Shown here piece by piece: positions 1 to 29,418 of a stretch of 64,000 nucleotides of DNA; position 1 is the stretch's first letter, and each line of letters opens with the position of its first letter. The notes beneath the pieces are model-generated. The model saw only the letters and a list, made by a program, of their open reading frames with translations, ran no database searches and was not told where the DNA came from. Made by a program: the position numbers and the translations under genes. Source of the stretch: Mansonella perstans (lineage: Eukaryota; Nematoda; Chromadorea; Rhabditida; Onchocercidae); assembly GCA_037074765.1 (NCBI GenBank), contig JBAMDO010000578.1:620001-684000 (forward strand), read 5' to 3'.

Positions 1-262
1 AGAACTTCACAAGTTGAAGATAGTACAAGGGCTTTTTTTAGCAAAGCTAAGTCGGATTTCTGCAATGCTTAAATTAATCTTGTTGATAATTAAAAATTTG
101 AATTTAGACATCTAATTTCTAATAATTAACGTATTTATTCTTCTCTAATTTCTTATCAGAGAACTTTTGCGATCCTGGTCACTTTAAGGCATAAGCTTTG
201 TATTAGTGGGCGCAAAATTATCCCAATCCATTTAGGAAGATTTTAATGGGTATGTAGCACAG
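1..262. other. Window edge, probable naa35 intron
   Basis: No exon is supportable here. The first naa35 exon I can place starts at 263 after a CAG acceptor. Short open frames in this stretch do not resemble the part of NAA35 that should precede that exon, so the stretch is most simply intronic. The 5' part of the gene lies to the left of the window. Confidence 0.5.
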
Positions 263-3200
263 TTTCATCTGTTGCCGATACCGAAGTTGACCAGCTCACT
301 GAAAGCAGCTGAAATTGATTTGCAAAGAAGAATAAAAGTGAGTTTATTTCACTGTTTTAAAACAATCACGAATTTATAAGCAGTTAGTTTGGTCGAAAAA
401 ACTTGATTTCCAGTAAAGGAATAAACCAAAATATAATCTATTTTTGAATAGAAACGATACCAAATTAGATGATCGAAATTGATGCATTTAATGTTGATAA
501 TTCGTAAACTTTTGCAAGACATTATCCATTATAGAAAGGATGCTTTTTATTGCAGCAAAAGCCAGCTAATCAGGAATTACTGGATGCTGTGTTAAATCGC
601 ATACAATTCATTCGATTTATGCTTCTTTCACTCAGTTTATTGGTTCAGTCCCCCACTAATTCTTGTTCCCGATCAAATTCCCATAATTGTTTCAGGTACT
701 GCAAGGATTCTGAGAAATAGATATCTTCAATATATTACTTGAGCAACAGTTTATGAAAAAAAATCTATTCTATTGCATTTTTACATCCATCAATTAGGGA
801 AAGTTATAAATTTCATTACCGACTCAATGATTTTGAGTTTTTATTTAATTAAAATGTAGCAAGCTATAGGCCTAATCTGGAAGAATGTGCTTTACATTTG
901 AACATTGTTTGCCTGTTATTGGACAAGATGGAATCAACTCTGTCTTTGGGATTGCAACCACTGGAAAAGAATGATGGTATCTTCCATATTGCTTCTATTT
1001 GTTTGATCTCGATTTCCCACTTAGAGATTTCATCTGAAATTTTGATCATGTATTTGAAATATCAGACTTTCGACATTTTTGGCAATGAGTTATTGAAAAA
1101 TTAATTTTTACGTTTTCCTTCAGGAGATTATGCTTGGTTACCATCATTCGAACCCGATATAAACAGAAGGCAATTACCGCCAACATTTCCACGTATTACA
1201 AAGATAATAAATCGGGCAGGAACTATCCGATATTTAAAAAAAATTTGTTCAAAAATTTCATCTCTCACAACTGAATTGCCTGCAAAAGTTTCAAATATTG
1301 AAGACATCATTGTAATTTTTTCACTTTTTTATGAGAACAAGAGTTATTAAAAAAGATATAATTTGTAAGAGTTTTTGTAACTTGCTCATTCTCATTTGCT
1401 CTCATTTCAGATTGAGTTTGGGAATAATGAATTAAGGCTTTATAGTCGTTTAAATGATATATAAAAGTATTGCATTCTACGGCAAGCAAGTTAGGAATTA
1501 GAAACTAGGGAAGTATATATGTAATTGATTTAAAATTTTGTACTCAATCAATTTTTAGGATTACTTGCGGACCTTTAGCTTAGCAGACAGCTGTGTATTG
1601 TCTCGTTCGCTACTGCAGATGGTCCTATTTCCGAGTGATGACAATCTTTTGGGTCGTGTTCATCTCTCTTCCGTTATTGTTGATTCAATTCGCATGTTTG
1701 CTGCACCACCAGTGCTTGATTCAATGTAGATATTGTTTAAGCTTTTGAAATATAGGCACTTATTTTATTTCTTGATAAATTCCAGACAACTGTGTAGAGT
1801 TTTCCTGAATAGATCTTTGATTTTCTATATATATAATGGAGAGATTATTCCTTTTTGGATGGTTTGAAATTAAAAAGTCTCGTGCCTTTTATTTAGGAAT
1901 CATTGTTATTGCAGCATTTATTGGGCTTGAATGATTTTTGATTTTGTTGCAGAAGTCAGGCATTCACTGTAGAACAATGTCGTGAATGCTGGGAAGAATT
2001 TGTGAATGATTCAGTGAAAGTTTTTCTGGGTGTAATTCAAATGTTTGGACTGAATCCAGCTAGGCAACGTGAAAAAATTGTTAGCTGTATTGAGGATTTT
2101 TCGACATTGCAAACGGAGGTTTGTTTCTGCTCTGTATAGCGGTATTCCTAACTCATCTCCATAATTTCAAATTGAGGTTGAGAAACTTGCAATTTAGATA
2201 TCTTTTAGTGCTAATAAAGACTTGTTCGTAGGTTGTTTTACTAAACAATAAGAAACATGCACGGCTATTTTCACTAATTCTTGAAGTGGATTAAATGATC
2301 AAATTATATTTAAATTTCTAAGCTGTATTATTCTTTATGGCGTTGGTAAGATTTATAAAGAAGTCAATTCATTATGGAAGTGAGACCTATTTTAAGTCAA
2401 AACAGGTTGCTTTAGATATCTCATATATGTGTGTCATTTTAGGCTGAACGTGCGGAAAATGCATTTGATTTGTATTATTTCGGTCAGGAAGCAACGATAA
2501 ATCTTTCGTTGACGTCTTTCGTAATGCTGCATACACTGTCTCTTATAAAATATCATTTCTATCTGTCGTTTTACCTCGATCTCTTCGCCTCATTTGAGTA
2601 CTCATATGTTTATTGGTGGGTTGCTTTCTTCTTTTTCTTTTTTCATTTATAGTTTTTCTTCAGATAAATGCCATTTTTTTAAAGAAATAAGATTGGGACT
2701 AATGCGGTCACCTTTTTCAGTTTCAGATCTTCAGTAGCATGGATTTTTCCCTGTTGCACGCAGGATAACTTTTCGATTTTAGATTATGAAATTCTATTCA
2801 AAGGACTTGTTGTTTTTTGCTAGTACCCTGTAGTAATTGAGTTCGTAATACAATTCATAATACAAGAGCTTATATTAATTCTTTTAGATATCATTTATAG
2901 TGCTTTTTCTTTACTTTTAAAGAAAATGTTTATTTTCTTTTGCAGGTATTTAAGTGAAATTTTATTTAAATGGTTAGTGAATACGTTAGATCGTTCTGTT
3001 ACACTTGTAGCAGCTGGCGAGAAAAGGAGTAAGCTCTTTTGTATTCTTTGAATTAATATTCATGCAAAGATATATCCGTAGTTTTTGCTGATTATAAAAT
3101 CTGCAATAATTTGGCAATAGCATGTCAGTTAAAATGAAACTGAGATCTTTGTTTGAAAATTCGAACTAACAAAATAGTGCAAAAATAATTTTACAGTGTC

Positions 3201-4654
3201 GAAAGTGCGCAAAAAAAGTGATCGCAAAAAATTAGTAAAATGCAAAAAAGAAATTGAAATGAAGAAAAAGGCTGTAGAAAAGCAACGATTCTTATTGTTC
3301 TATCGAGCCCAAGCTAAAGTAGCGGAAGCATTTTTTATGGTTAGCTGTTTCAGTGCACTTTTAAAGTTCTTTCATTGCTTAAGCTTTTATCATTCCAGTC
3401 AAAATTATCTGGTCGTTCAATGCTATGCACCTTATCAGTATTTATAATGTTTCCACGTGCTTAGTGAAAACTCTATTTCTAGTTTTTATATGCGTTTAGT
3501 TTGTCTAAAGTGATTATTTTGGAATATGTGACGATATACGGCATAGTTACTTCCATAGGATGAGAATCTAAGCTGGATTTTTGTAATGCTAATTAATTCA
3601 TAGTTATTCTTATTTTAACGATGCACCAATATTTTATAGGCAGCAGTTGCTCTGATAGCATCAGGGAAGATTCGAATGCCTTTAATGGATACGGAGCAGT
3701 CTCGTTTCGAGCACCGCATGTCACCCTTTTCGTCACTCAATTCTGTTACCTTTCGGATTGCACTTTTTGTCGAATATGCTCAATATATCCACATCTCAAG
3801 GTCGCTTTGGTGTTATAATTCGATGGCATGAAAATTTCTCAAAACTGATACTCTGCATAAGAGTTGAATAAAATAAAGTAGCATGAAGTAAATAGGAAAA
3901 ATAGAGATCAAAAATGAGGAGCCATCCAGTGTAGCAGTGATCTTTGCCTGACTTTTAATAAATTTATCTTATGCTGTCAGATTCAGATTTCATGTCAGAC
4001 TTATGAAATTTTCAGAGAAAGTGGAAGGGGAATAAGCTAACATTTGATAAGTTTTCGGATCTTATTTAAAGCGATTTTAAATAACATTTGTTTTCGATCC
4101 TGAGATGTAATTTCATTGAACTTCAGAATAGAATCGTTGCGAGCCCTTGGTGGAGCTAAATGCTTAGCAATTGCAGCGGATGCGTTTGATTGGGCTCGAG
4201 GTGAGTTGGAAAGTTTGACTGGTAATGATGAGATCGCTCAGGAAGCTGCTGCTATTGCCCGAATATGTAAAAATAATGCTGTTGTTTCGCGGATAATCTC
4301 TTCGGGCAGCAAAAATGAGGTAAATTTCTTGACATGCTGAAATATATTTAGTTCAATTATTTAATTCACGATTGAGATTCATAACAATGAAAAAAAAATC
4401 CTTGCTGTGTTATTTATAATGATATTTATTTTCGAATTCAAAACCTTGATGACGCTCAGTTTAACTTCTTGCTCTCTTCTCTCAACTTGTTTGTACAAAG
4501 CATTCGTAAATTCAATTCTGATGTGATATGGATTTATTAATAAGGATATTCTTTATCTCGTACAGTCATATTTCATAATTTTTTTCAGTCTCAGATCGAT
4601 TTTATTTTCAATGGCGATTCACCATACATGTATCCTTTGCTCAAAATTATTTGA
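263..4654 (+). CDS. naa35: N-alpha-acetyltransferase 35, NatC auxiliary subunit (Mak10), 5' truncated
   Basis: Auxiliary subunit that anchors the NatC complex (catalytic NAA30) to ribosomes, where NatC acetylates nascent chains starting Met-hydrophobic. Twelve exons are visible: 263-337, 556-695, 864-976, 1124-1311, 1559-1725, 1953-2118, 2443-2615, 2946-3028, 3197-3339, 3640-3800, 4127-4319 and 4589-4654. Together they give 555 residues and all junctions keep phase. Family landmarks, recognised from the human protein, are LPPTFPR (exon 4), CVLSRSLLQ and PPVLD (exon 5), ARQREKI and FSTLQTE (exon 6), YLSEILFKWL (exon 8), a lysine-rich stretch (exon 9), MPLMDTEQSRFEHRMSPF (exon 10), and a short hydrophobic C-terminus PYMYPLLKII. 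The human protein has roughly 725 residues, so about the first quarter is missing. An AATAAA at 4890-4895 could be its polyadenylation signal. Confidence 0.92.
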
Positions 4655-6193
4655 TTAAATACAGCAGCGATAGATTTTTTCCTTTTTCTTGTAAGTTTTT
4701 TCTTCTGCATTAATTTAATGTTGCTAGACGTGATATTTTGATATTCTACAAAATATTAGTGTTCATCAGGTGTGATGAATATTGTCTTGTATAATTTGTT
4801 TTATGCAATTTTTATTTCCTGAAAATCCAATTACCAAAGTGCTGATCTTTCTTTTTATGAAACTTTGCGCTCAGTTCATATGGAATGAAAATAAAATGCT
4901 GTATTCCGAGGGCACATGTTAGATGTTTGTTACGACACTTTTTTTGATGACAACATATTTTAGTAGATACAAATGCGCATAAGCTTTCTAGAATTGCTAA
5001 TCGATCACAGAACGATTTCATTTGATTCGTAAATGATTGGAATTTGAAATCTAGAGTGAATTTTATAGGTTTTGTTAGGTTCTTTTTTCTTATAAAACAA
5101 AAATTTCATGTGGTAACAGATCTGTAATAATTAATGTTATCTGTAAAAGTAAAAGTTTGCTGTAGCCTATTAAATTATGATGTGAAAAAGTTATGATGTT
5201 CAATATATCAGATAATATCATATTTTATAGAAATTGTTATTGCCGCATAGAAATTCTTGATTTCATGGAAGTTTTGTTTTAATTTCTGATATTAGTTGCA
5301 TTTTTAAAGCAGCAATATACAATGAAATTAAAAATTTTTGCTTCAGCTATTGCCAGGCATTACTATATTTTGTTTTTGACATTGACTTATTATTTGCTCA
5401 TTCATTTTGGGTTTAAGTGAATTATTTGGGATCAGAAAGTCTTATCAGTAGTTCATGAAATTTTTAAATTATGTTTGAATTGCTTGCAGCGATAGTGTTT
5501 TGTAGCTTTTTGCTTTGAATGTTTTAATTTGAATAATGGATGGAGCTTATTAATTCTGATTGTCATCGATACAGACGTAATATGTAATTGAGAAATTAAC
5601 TGCGTGAAAGACAAGCACATTCGATGTGTCGACTAGGATGAATCGTTGGTTTCAGAAAGCTGACAAAAAGTGGTGCCCTACATTTCTGAAGTAGTACATG
5701 CTATAAAGTTCTCTTTGTGCAATACTTTTCATTTAGGAGTTACTACATAATGTTTAAAAATGTTTTACAAGCAGTTTTTACCAGCAGTGACCAGTGCATT
5801 ATTCATCATCAGAAATATGATGGATCATTGAAAGAATCAAGAATCATCGAAACCTATCGTTGTGGGTTCTAAGAAGAAAGGATAGCAAACGTCTAAATAT
5901 TCCAGAAGCCCTTCAAAACTCTGTTGAAATAATTTTTCGAAATACTCGGTATGCAATTTTTACCCATTCATGTGAGACTTTTACGTTATACATCGGAATG
6001 ATATGCGTAAATGTAGTAAATCTACTGAATGGATGCATTTTGGCTATGTGATTAAATTAAGATAGCTTATAAAATCTTCCGGAACAAATTGCTATAGTCG
6101 CTTTTCACGATGGGAATTTAAAGCTAACTTTCATAGATTTTTAAGCCATAGGGTCATACTCTGTTGAATCTTCGAGTAGACATTATTAGTGGA
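4655..6193. other. Intergenic region between naa35 and mrps2
   Basis: About 1.5 kb that is A+T rich. It holds the presumed naa35 3' UTR (AATAAA at 4890-4895) and the mrps2 upstream region. Open frames at 4812-5021 (-) and 5860-6051 (+) have no recognisable family features and no partner exons. An ATTAG acceptor-like sequence lies just before the mrps2 ATG, but I cannot tell a trans-splice site from chance. Confidence 0.6.
4890..4895 (+). terminator. Candidate polyadenylation signal for naa35
   Basis: A canonical AATAAA about 235 nt after the naa35 stop codon. The assignment is by position only. Confidence 0.4.
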
Positions 6194-6471
6194 ATGTCCA
6201 AATCTATATTTCTTCGACGAATTGGTGGATCATTCCGGCACTATTCACAGTCATATGCATCAGTGGTGGAAGAGCCGAATCCTGATTTACTTCAAAAAGC
6301 TACCGTCCGTCCATTTGTGCTTTTGTAAGTATTGCATTAATTATTGTAGGCACTTTCCCTATTAAGCGAAGCAAATTTTGTAAGTTCTAATAATAACAAT
6401 GAAAATAATAATAATAATAATAATAAATAATAATAAATAATTAATAATAATAATAATTAATAATAATAATA

Positions 6472-6546
<75 letters not shown>

Positions 6547-8116
6547 TTAATAATAATAATAATAATAATAGTAATAATTAATAATAATAATAGTAGTTAA
6601 TAATAATAATAATAAATAATAATAATAATGACAATAAATAATATGGTTTTCCAATATCTTTTCATTATAACTTACAACTTGCATTTCCAAATTCCGTTTT
6701 GGAAAACTCTTTCGATGAATACTTAGCAACATCAAAAGCCGTTTTTTTCGCAGCATAGTTTTTTTTATTTCAGAGACTATGTGGATGATTCTTTAAAAGA
6801 GAGAGATTATTTCGGTTTCAAGAAGATGATAACAATTGACGACTTATTTCATGCACGGATACATTATGGTCACAAAGTAATTCAGTAACATTTTGTATTA
6901 AAAAAAATTACGTTATGTCTTCTTTTCTGATGAGAAAGATTGGCAAAGGGTTACATTGAAAGTTCTTTCAAGATTATGCTGAATGGTGTTTTTTCAGATT
7001 GGAACAGTGAATGAAAGAATGAAGTGGTCATTATTTGGCGAGCGTCTAGGCATTTGTATTTTTGATTTACAAAAAACCCGTGAATGCTTGATTACGGCAT
7101 TAAATTTTGTTGCTCATATAGCAATGCGTGGCGGGATGTTCCTATTCATCACGGCAGAAAGGTAGGGAAATTAGAATTGGTGTACTGAAATCAATTAGTT
7201 TGTTAAGAATCCGCGTTATGTTGCACCGGATGATCCAATTTGGAACAGTTTCTGAATGAACTACGACCAATCAATATTTGTTGTTTTAGAAATAATATGT
7301 TGATGGTTGAACGGAAGGCTTTAGAGATAAACGAGTTCGCGCATGTACGTGGCTGGAAAGAAGATACTTTACTTAACGCTAAAGCATTATTTGGCGCACC
7401 TGTACGTCTACCCGACACAATTATATTCCTATCGACATTAACATCGGTTTTATTTATTTTCCATTTTTTTTACTGCTGTTTTTTATCTTTTTGATCTATG
7501 TTCGCCTATTCATCTCTAATCTCATCATTTGTGACATATTGGAGATGCTAACTAATTACATAACGAAATTAATAAGGATAGAAGAAAAAAGTCTTGCAAC
7601 GAACCTTTAATCAGAATATGAAAAGACATTACTTTCCCGATTAATTTTTAAGACTTGAAAGGTTGTATTTTAAATGGGTCCCACAAATAAAAAACACTTT
7701 GGGAGAATAAGTACTTCATTCTTTAACCGCTCAATCTTACATATGTAAGAATTTTGTGACATAATATTTTTTGCACTTTATTTTGGAAACTCATAGGAAG
7801 GCGTAAAATACAATACAAAAAAGTTACCTTTTAAAACAATTTTAAATAATCTATGAAATAAGCATTTTTTCCATAAAATCAAATTTTTATACAAAAAAGA
7901 AAAATATTTCAGATATTAGAAACCCATCCAGCAGTACGAGAAGCAACAAAAATGGTAATTCCAACCGTTGGTATCGTAGATTCCAATGCTGATCCTACTT
8001 ATATTACATATCCGATTCCCGGAAATGATGATTCGATATCTAGCGTACAGTATTTCATGGACTGTTTCATTAAAGCTATCAAGATGGGAAAAGAAGCACG
8101 GCGTGATTACTCGTGA
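6194..8116 (+). CDS. mrps2: Mitochondrial small ribosomal subunit protein uS2m
   Basis: Structural protein of the mitochondrial 28S subunit. Five exons, 6194-6324, 6774-6876, 6998-7161, 7290-7446 and 7913-8116, give 252 residues, in phase throughout. The first 20 or so residues are basic and hydroxylated (LRRIGGSFRHYSQ), as expected of a mitochondrial presequence. Bacterial S2 landmarks follow: the ARIHYGHK segment in exon 2 (S2 starts with a similar G-H pair), FDLQKTRECLITALNFVAHIA in exon 3, LPDTIIFLSTLTS in exon 4, and IPTVGIVDSNADP plus YPIPGNDD in exon 5. The last two correspond to the highly conserved IPxVAIVDTNCDP and IPGNDDA of S2. The ATG at 6194 is the only one giving the presequence in frame. 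Candidate AATAAA at 8344-8349. Intron 1 carries the TAA repeat. Confidence 0.95.
6388..6643. repeat. (TAA)n / (ATT)n microsatellite
   Basis: About 255 bp made almost wholly of AAT/ATA/TAA triplets, with occasional TAAATAATAAT and TAATTAAT phase slips and a GACAATAA interruption near the right end. It lies inside intron 1 of mrps2. The phase slips look like an old array that has acquired single-base indels. Confidence 0.95.
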
Positions 8117-8489
8117 TTACTCAACAATTAACGACTGTAAGTTGAACCTAAAGTTGTTTATAGGATTTCTTTTCATTAGAACCATCTTTATACCTGAAAA
8201 TTGTTATACGTCTCTGACAGTTCTGAAAGTCAAATTATGACTTCTACCATAGCTACGATTTTTTAATGGATTTAAGTGACTTATTTCTATCCAGTGTTGC
8301 TACCTTTATAAATGATATGCTGTTTACTGATAATAGTGGTGATAATAAACTGGAAAATTTTGACAAAATGAATTGATACTTTGTAAAGAGTATGTCAGCA
8401 GAAGCAATCAAATTATAGTTTTCAGAAGAAGCAACTAAATCAGTTTGAGATAATGCTCTGAACTTACTGACGAAAATTCACAATAATTA
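8117..8489. other. Convergent 3' intergenic region (mrps2 / BLTP2-like)
   Basis: 373 nt between the mrps2 stop (+) and the stop of the lipid-transfer gene (-). It contains an AATAAA on the + strand at 8344-8349. I see no clear canonical signal on the - strand, so the 3' UTRs of the two genes may overlap. Confidence 0.6.
8344..8349 (+). terminator. Candidate polyadenylation signal for mrps2
   Basis: AATAAA 228 nt after the mrps2 stop, between two convergent genes. Confidence 0.45.
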
Positions 8490-25859
<17,370 letters not shown>

Positions 25860-26755
25860 AACTGTTCGATGCTAGGAAACCGATAATACCCGCTGTTGTG
25901 TTGATTCTTTATCCATTACTGAAACTGGAAAGAAATATTTCAAATTCGAAAAAAACCAAAAAAAGAAAGTATTACTTTTCTGTCAAACGCTGAAAAAGTA
26001 GTACTAATGAATCCTTTTCGATTTTAAGATTTATAGCAAGATTCTTCACGTGTTAAAATTGTGTAGTATCAGAATCCAAATATCAGAATCCGTACCGAAA
26101 GCTCAAATTCTGTTAATTGTGCAAACAATGTCCCATTTTAACTTTTGATTCTGAAAATTCATAAATTATATTTAGGATTCAGATTTCTTTTCTTTATTAC
26201 TCTCTATTGCTTGTCTTTAAAAAGCAGCATCATCATTATTCTGTGCATAGAGAAATGCATGATTTCATTACGAGATAATTTCATGCACTTTCGATTAATT
26301 ACATTTCTCAAGTTCACAATTTCCATTTCCGCTTTCAAGTTATATAGTTCTAATTCACACAGGGAAACAAGCTCAGATTCTTTTCCAGTTTCATTTTATA
26401 TCGTTGACTTTCATTTATAAAAGTACATCGTTTGTTTCCGTACTCAAATCAGCAAATTTCTTACAAAAAAATGCAAAAAAAAAAGCCAAAGTTTTGACTA
26501 TTTCAATCCATGAAGAAATAAATACTTTAATTTCTGAAGAAAAAATTGCATTCAACACAATTATATTTTGAAAATCGATGCAATGATCAGTGGTTGGCTG
26601 CTTTGTAATGGTACGGTTAATAAATAGTTTTTTGTAAAAATTATTTCAATTTTATTTCAATATCCAATTTTTTATAATGCTTCAATCAATTTCTATCTTT
26701 CTCATAAGATACACAAAATTTTTAAAATATTAATTCTATTACATCTATGATTACT

Positions 26756-26806
26756 TTAATAAAGAAGAAATTTCTTCTTTATTAATTTTTTTTTTTTTTT
26801 TTTTTT
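26756..26806. repeat. Perfect 30-bp palindrome with adjoining T21 tract
   Basis: Bases 26756-26785 read identically on both strands: a 15-base arm TTAATAAAGAAGAAA and its exact complement, with no spacer. An uninterrupted run of 21 T follows (26786-26806). It could be a cruciform-prone site, a decayed foldback element end, or replication-slippage debris. Nothing nearby ties it to a gene. Confidence 0.85.
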
Positions 26807-27099
26807 AAATTTGTTTCAAGCAGTTAATTGTGGATACATTTGACATCATTTTCTTTTTCAAAAAAAAAATGTTTGATAAAGACAAAGAAGAAAAGAGGTA
26901 GAAAATCCCATTGAGTTCCGTTATTTATACTTGTGATAGTAAGTATATCAATTCATCTAGACAAAAAGTTAGTCTATCTATCATTAATGCATTAAATGGA
27001 AAAAAAAAAGATGGCTTATCCATCATGAGAGTTAACATTAGCAAAAAAAGCATTGTCATAAAAAAAGAATCTATGCAAGAAATTTTATGATTTATGTAA

Positions 27100-27147
27100 T
27101 TGAAATATCTCGATCCATGTTGATTGAAAAATCTCGATCCATATTAA
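27100..27147. repeat. 24-bp tandem duplication
   Basis: Two adjacent copies (27100-27123, 27124-27147), each starting TTGAAA and containing ATCTCGATCCAT, with a few substitutions. It lies about 380 bp upstream of the dpy-30 start codon. A promoter role is possible but not shown by the sequence. Confidence 0.75.
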
Positions 27148-27527
27148 TGTTGCGAAGTGAAGATCAATACTAGTATATGTACAAATATACAAAATGCTTT
27201 GACTAATTAAACACCTTAAAACAACAGAAACTCATTGAAAAAACTTTGTTTCTGTTAGCAAGATTCCGCAGAATAACCAGATGAAACGATGCGAGACGAA
27301 GAGATTTCATAACGCTCGTTGTTATTCTGATAACGGCCAATATCGGCATTGGTGTAGGTTTTTAGCCCGTTTAATTGTACGTGTTTTTGGTAAGGGTTAT
27401 AGGTCACGTTGAGGATAAATTGGTGGATTTTAATATGCAAAGACTGTCAGTGAAAACTTGAGTATTATCAATTTTATTCTATTTTACACTGAATGGTCAT
27501 TGTGTTCCAGTAGTTCGACGTTTCGTA

Positions 27528-28739
27528 ATGTCTGCCATGGAAGTGACGGAAACACCTGTTGCTGAATTAGACCATATGAAAGAACAGGTCGAAGACATGC
27601 AGCAACAAAAAGTTGAAGAGGCGAAAAAGGTTGTATTTTTAAATCTAAAAATGGATTTTAGTTACTTCAGAAATCAAGTAATGATTTGCTCATCATCTCA
27701 AGTATTTGATGTTGTGATAATTCTTTAATTCAGAAAACGATATATAAAGCAACTGTACCCGTATTTCTATGAGATTCTGAATCATACAGCTCTATCTTTT
27801 CTTAATGCCATACAGAAATCTTCCATTCAGCATTTATAATGAATGCATCTTAGCGTTCAGCGCAGTAGCCCTATTTTCTCTTCTATTCGGGATATTTTTG
27901 CTAGATAGCACATGATCAGCAGAGAAGCATCGTATAACGTCCACCTGCTTCTAGAGAAGGATGACAGTTGTTATCAATCATATTGATAGCAGAATTGAAG
28001 TTTATTTTATTCTTGATTTAGGAAGAAACACCAACTCAGGAGGAGGCAACAAAAGCAGCTGATAGTACACAGAGCCATCCTTCAGCCACTTTCGAAAACA
28101 CTGGATTAGTTGCAGAATCGGAAAAAAAGGATGCATCTCAGGTATATGTGTTTGGCTTGTTTTTCAATTCATTTCATTTTCTTTTCCGACATATGCAGTT
28201 TCCATGCTTTACCTTTCTGTATCTTCCCTTACTGTTCGGGAACTGTTAAAGATGGGGACTCCTGATAGTTTTTTTTTCTTGATTAATAGAATGTGTCAAC
28301 AAGCCTTCTGGAATATAGGCCTCATTTCTTGAACAAAGGATGTCAACAGTCTCTTTTTTATTTATTTTGATATGTACTCTTTTTTCAATAATTGAAAGTC
28401 CTCAAACTTATACGACGTGAAGTCTCAACACTGCGTGGTGTTGCTGCTTCGAGAGACGAGCAGAATAAGTCTAATATTCTTGTTTTTTCTGTATTTTAGG
28501 CTGGTGGAGAGAGTGGAAGTGGTGATACTTCGACTGCGGCAAGTACCACTATTCCGACACGCCAATATTTGGATCAAACTGTTGTTCCAATTCTATTGCA
28601 AGCCCTGGGTGCATTGGCTAAGGAACGTCCACCGAATCCAATCGAATATCTGGCTAACTATTTGCTGAAGGAGAAAGATCGTTTTGCTACATCATTTAGT
28701 CAGCAGCAGCAGCAACAGCAAAATGAATCCAGTCATTAA
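27528..28739 (+). CDS. dpy-30: DPY-30 homolog, H3K4 methyltransferase complex subunit
   Basis: Small subunit shared by SET1/MLL (COMPASS) complexes. Its dimeric Dpy-30 motif binds an amphipathic helix of ASH2; in C. elegans DPY-30 also acts in dosage compensation. Three exons, 27528-27629, 28022-28141 and 28500-28739, encode 153 residues. The first half is low complexity and acidic. The Dpy-30 motif is residues about 96-137 (core [18 protein letters not shown], then [14 protein letters not shown]). A Gln run and a short NESSH tail follow. A second in-frame Met at codon 4 is an alternative start. A TTCCAG acceptor 17 nt before the ATG suggests a trans-spliced or short 5' UTR exon. AATAAA lies at 28788-28793. 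C. elegans DPY-30 is of similar size and architecture. Confidence 0.97.
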
Positions 28740-28787
28740 AACCATGAAATTGTTCAAAGATTTTTTATTAAATGAAGCACTGTTGAA

Positions 28788-28793
28788 ATAAAA
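28788..28793 (+). terminator. Polyadenylation signal of dpy-30
   Basis: AATAAA 49 nt after the stop codon, a typical nematode spacing. Confidence 0.75.
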
Positions 28794-29418
28794 TCGCTTC
28801 GTTTATCACTTCCATCGATATTTTAAATTTGTTTTTTAGTGAACCACTCACTTATTAAAAGGAGAATTGTATGAATACACAAAAAACTTGTTGGACAGAA
28901 AAAATTTTACTTAGATGCCTTCATTTTTATATAAATTTCTTATGTATGACTATGATTTCAACTTCTTGTGAGTGAGACACAGTGATTTTTATCATTATAT
29001 CCGTCATATTTTTATTTCCAATATACTACACTGCATTTTATGGCACGTTTTCTTCATATGCTTGCAAATCAAAATTATCATTAAATCAGTTTATTACGAG
29101 TTCCTTCTGCGCTTTTTCATGTATGTTTCCGTCATTGGAAAATACATTTGTTCATTTTATTTACTCGAATTCCAGCCCAAAGATGAGGAAGTATACTTCC
29201 TGATGCTGGAGTATTGTAGATAAATCAATTCAAAAACATTTGACCGAGATAGCGGGAGAATTTTTTGAAAATATTGACAAATTCCGAGTTTATAAAGTTT
29301 GCGGGAAGAGATTGTCATAGGTAGGAATCATTGTTTAGCCTTGTAATTAGTTTTGATATTGATGCTTTGGAAAGTAATAGACTATAATAGTACATATTTG
29401 CGATTTCAGGGATTCGCT
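28794..29418. other. Intergenic region dpy-30 / lark-like
   Basis: 625 nt. It ends in a GATTTCAG acceptor at 29409, 9 nt before the next start codon, which fits trans-splicing or an unseen 5' exon. Overlapping open frames at 28972-29223 have no recognisable features. The spacing is long for a C. elegans-type operon, so co-transcription with dpy-30 is only a possibility. Confidence 0.55.

Larger units (their letters stand above)
25860..27527. other. Divergent intergenic region, BLTP2-like / dpy-30
   Basis: 1.67 kb between the start codons of two divergent genes, so it must hold both promoters unless one transcript starts further away. It is very A+T rich, with homopolymer runs, a 30-bp perfect palindrome followed by a long T run (26756-26806) and a 24-bp tandem duplication at 27100-27147. 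Open frames at 26145-26420 (+) and 27255-27440 (-) show no family features. No TATA box or other core element can be assigned with confidence in such A+T-rich sequence. Confidence 0.6.

Noticed and set aside
26145..26420. 91-codon frame between the divergent genes
   Set aside because: Hydrophobic and low complexity from A+T-rich DNA, no splice partners, no family resemblance.
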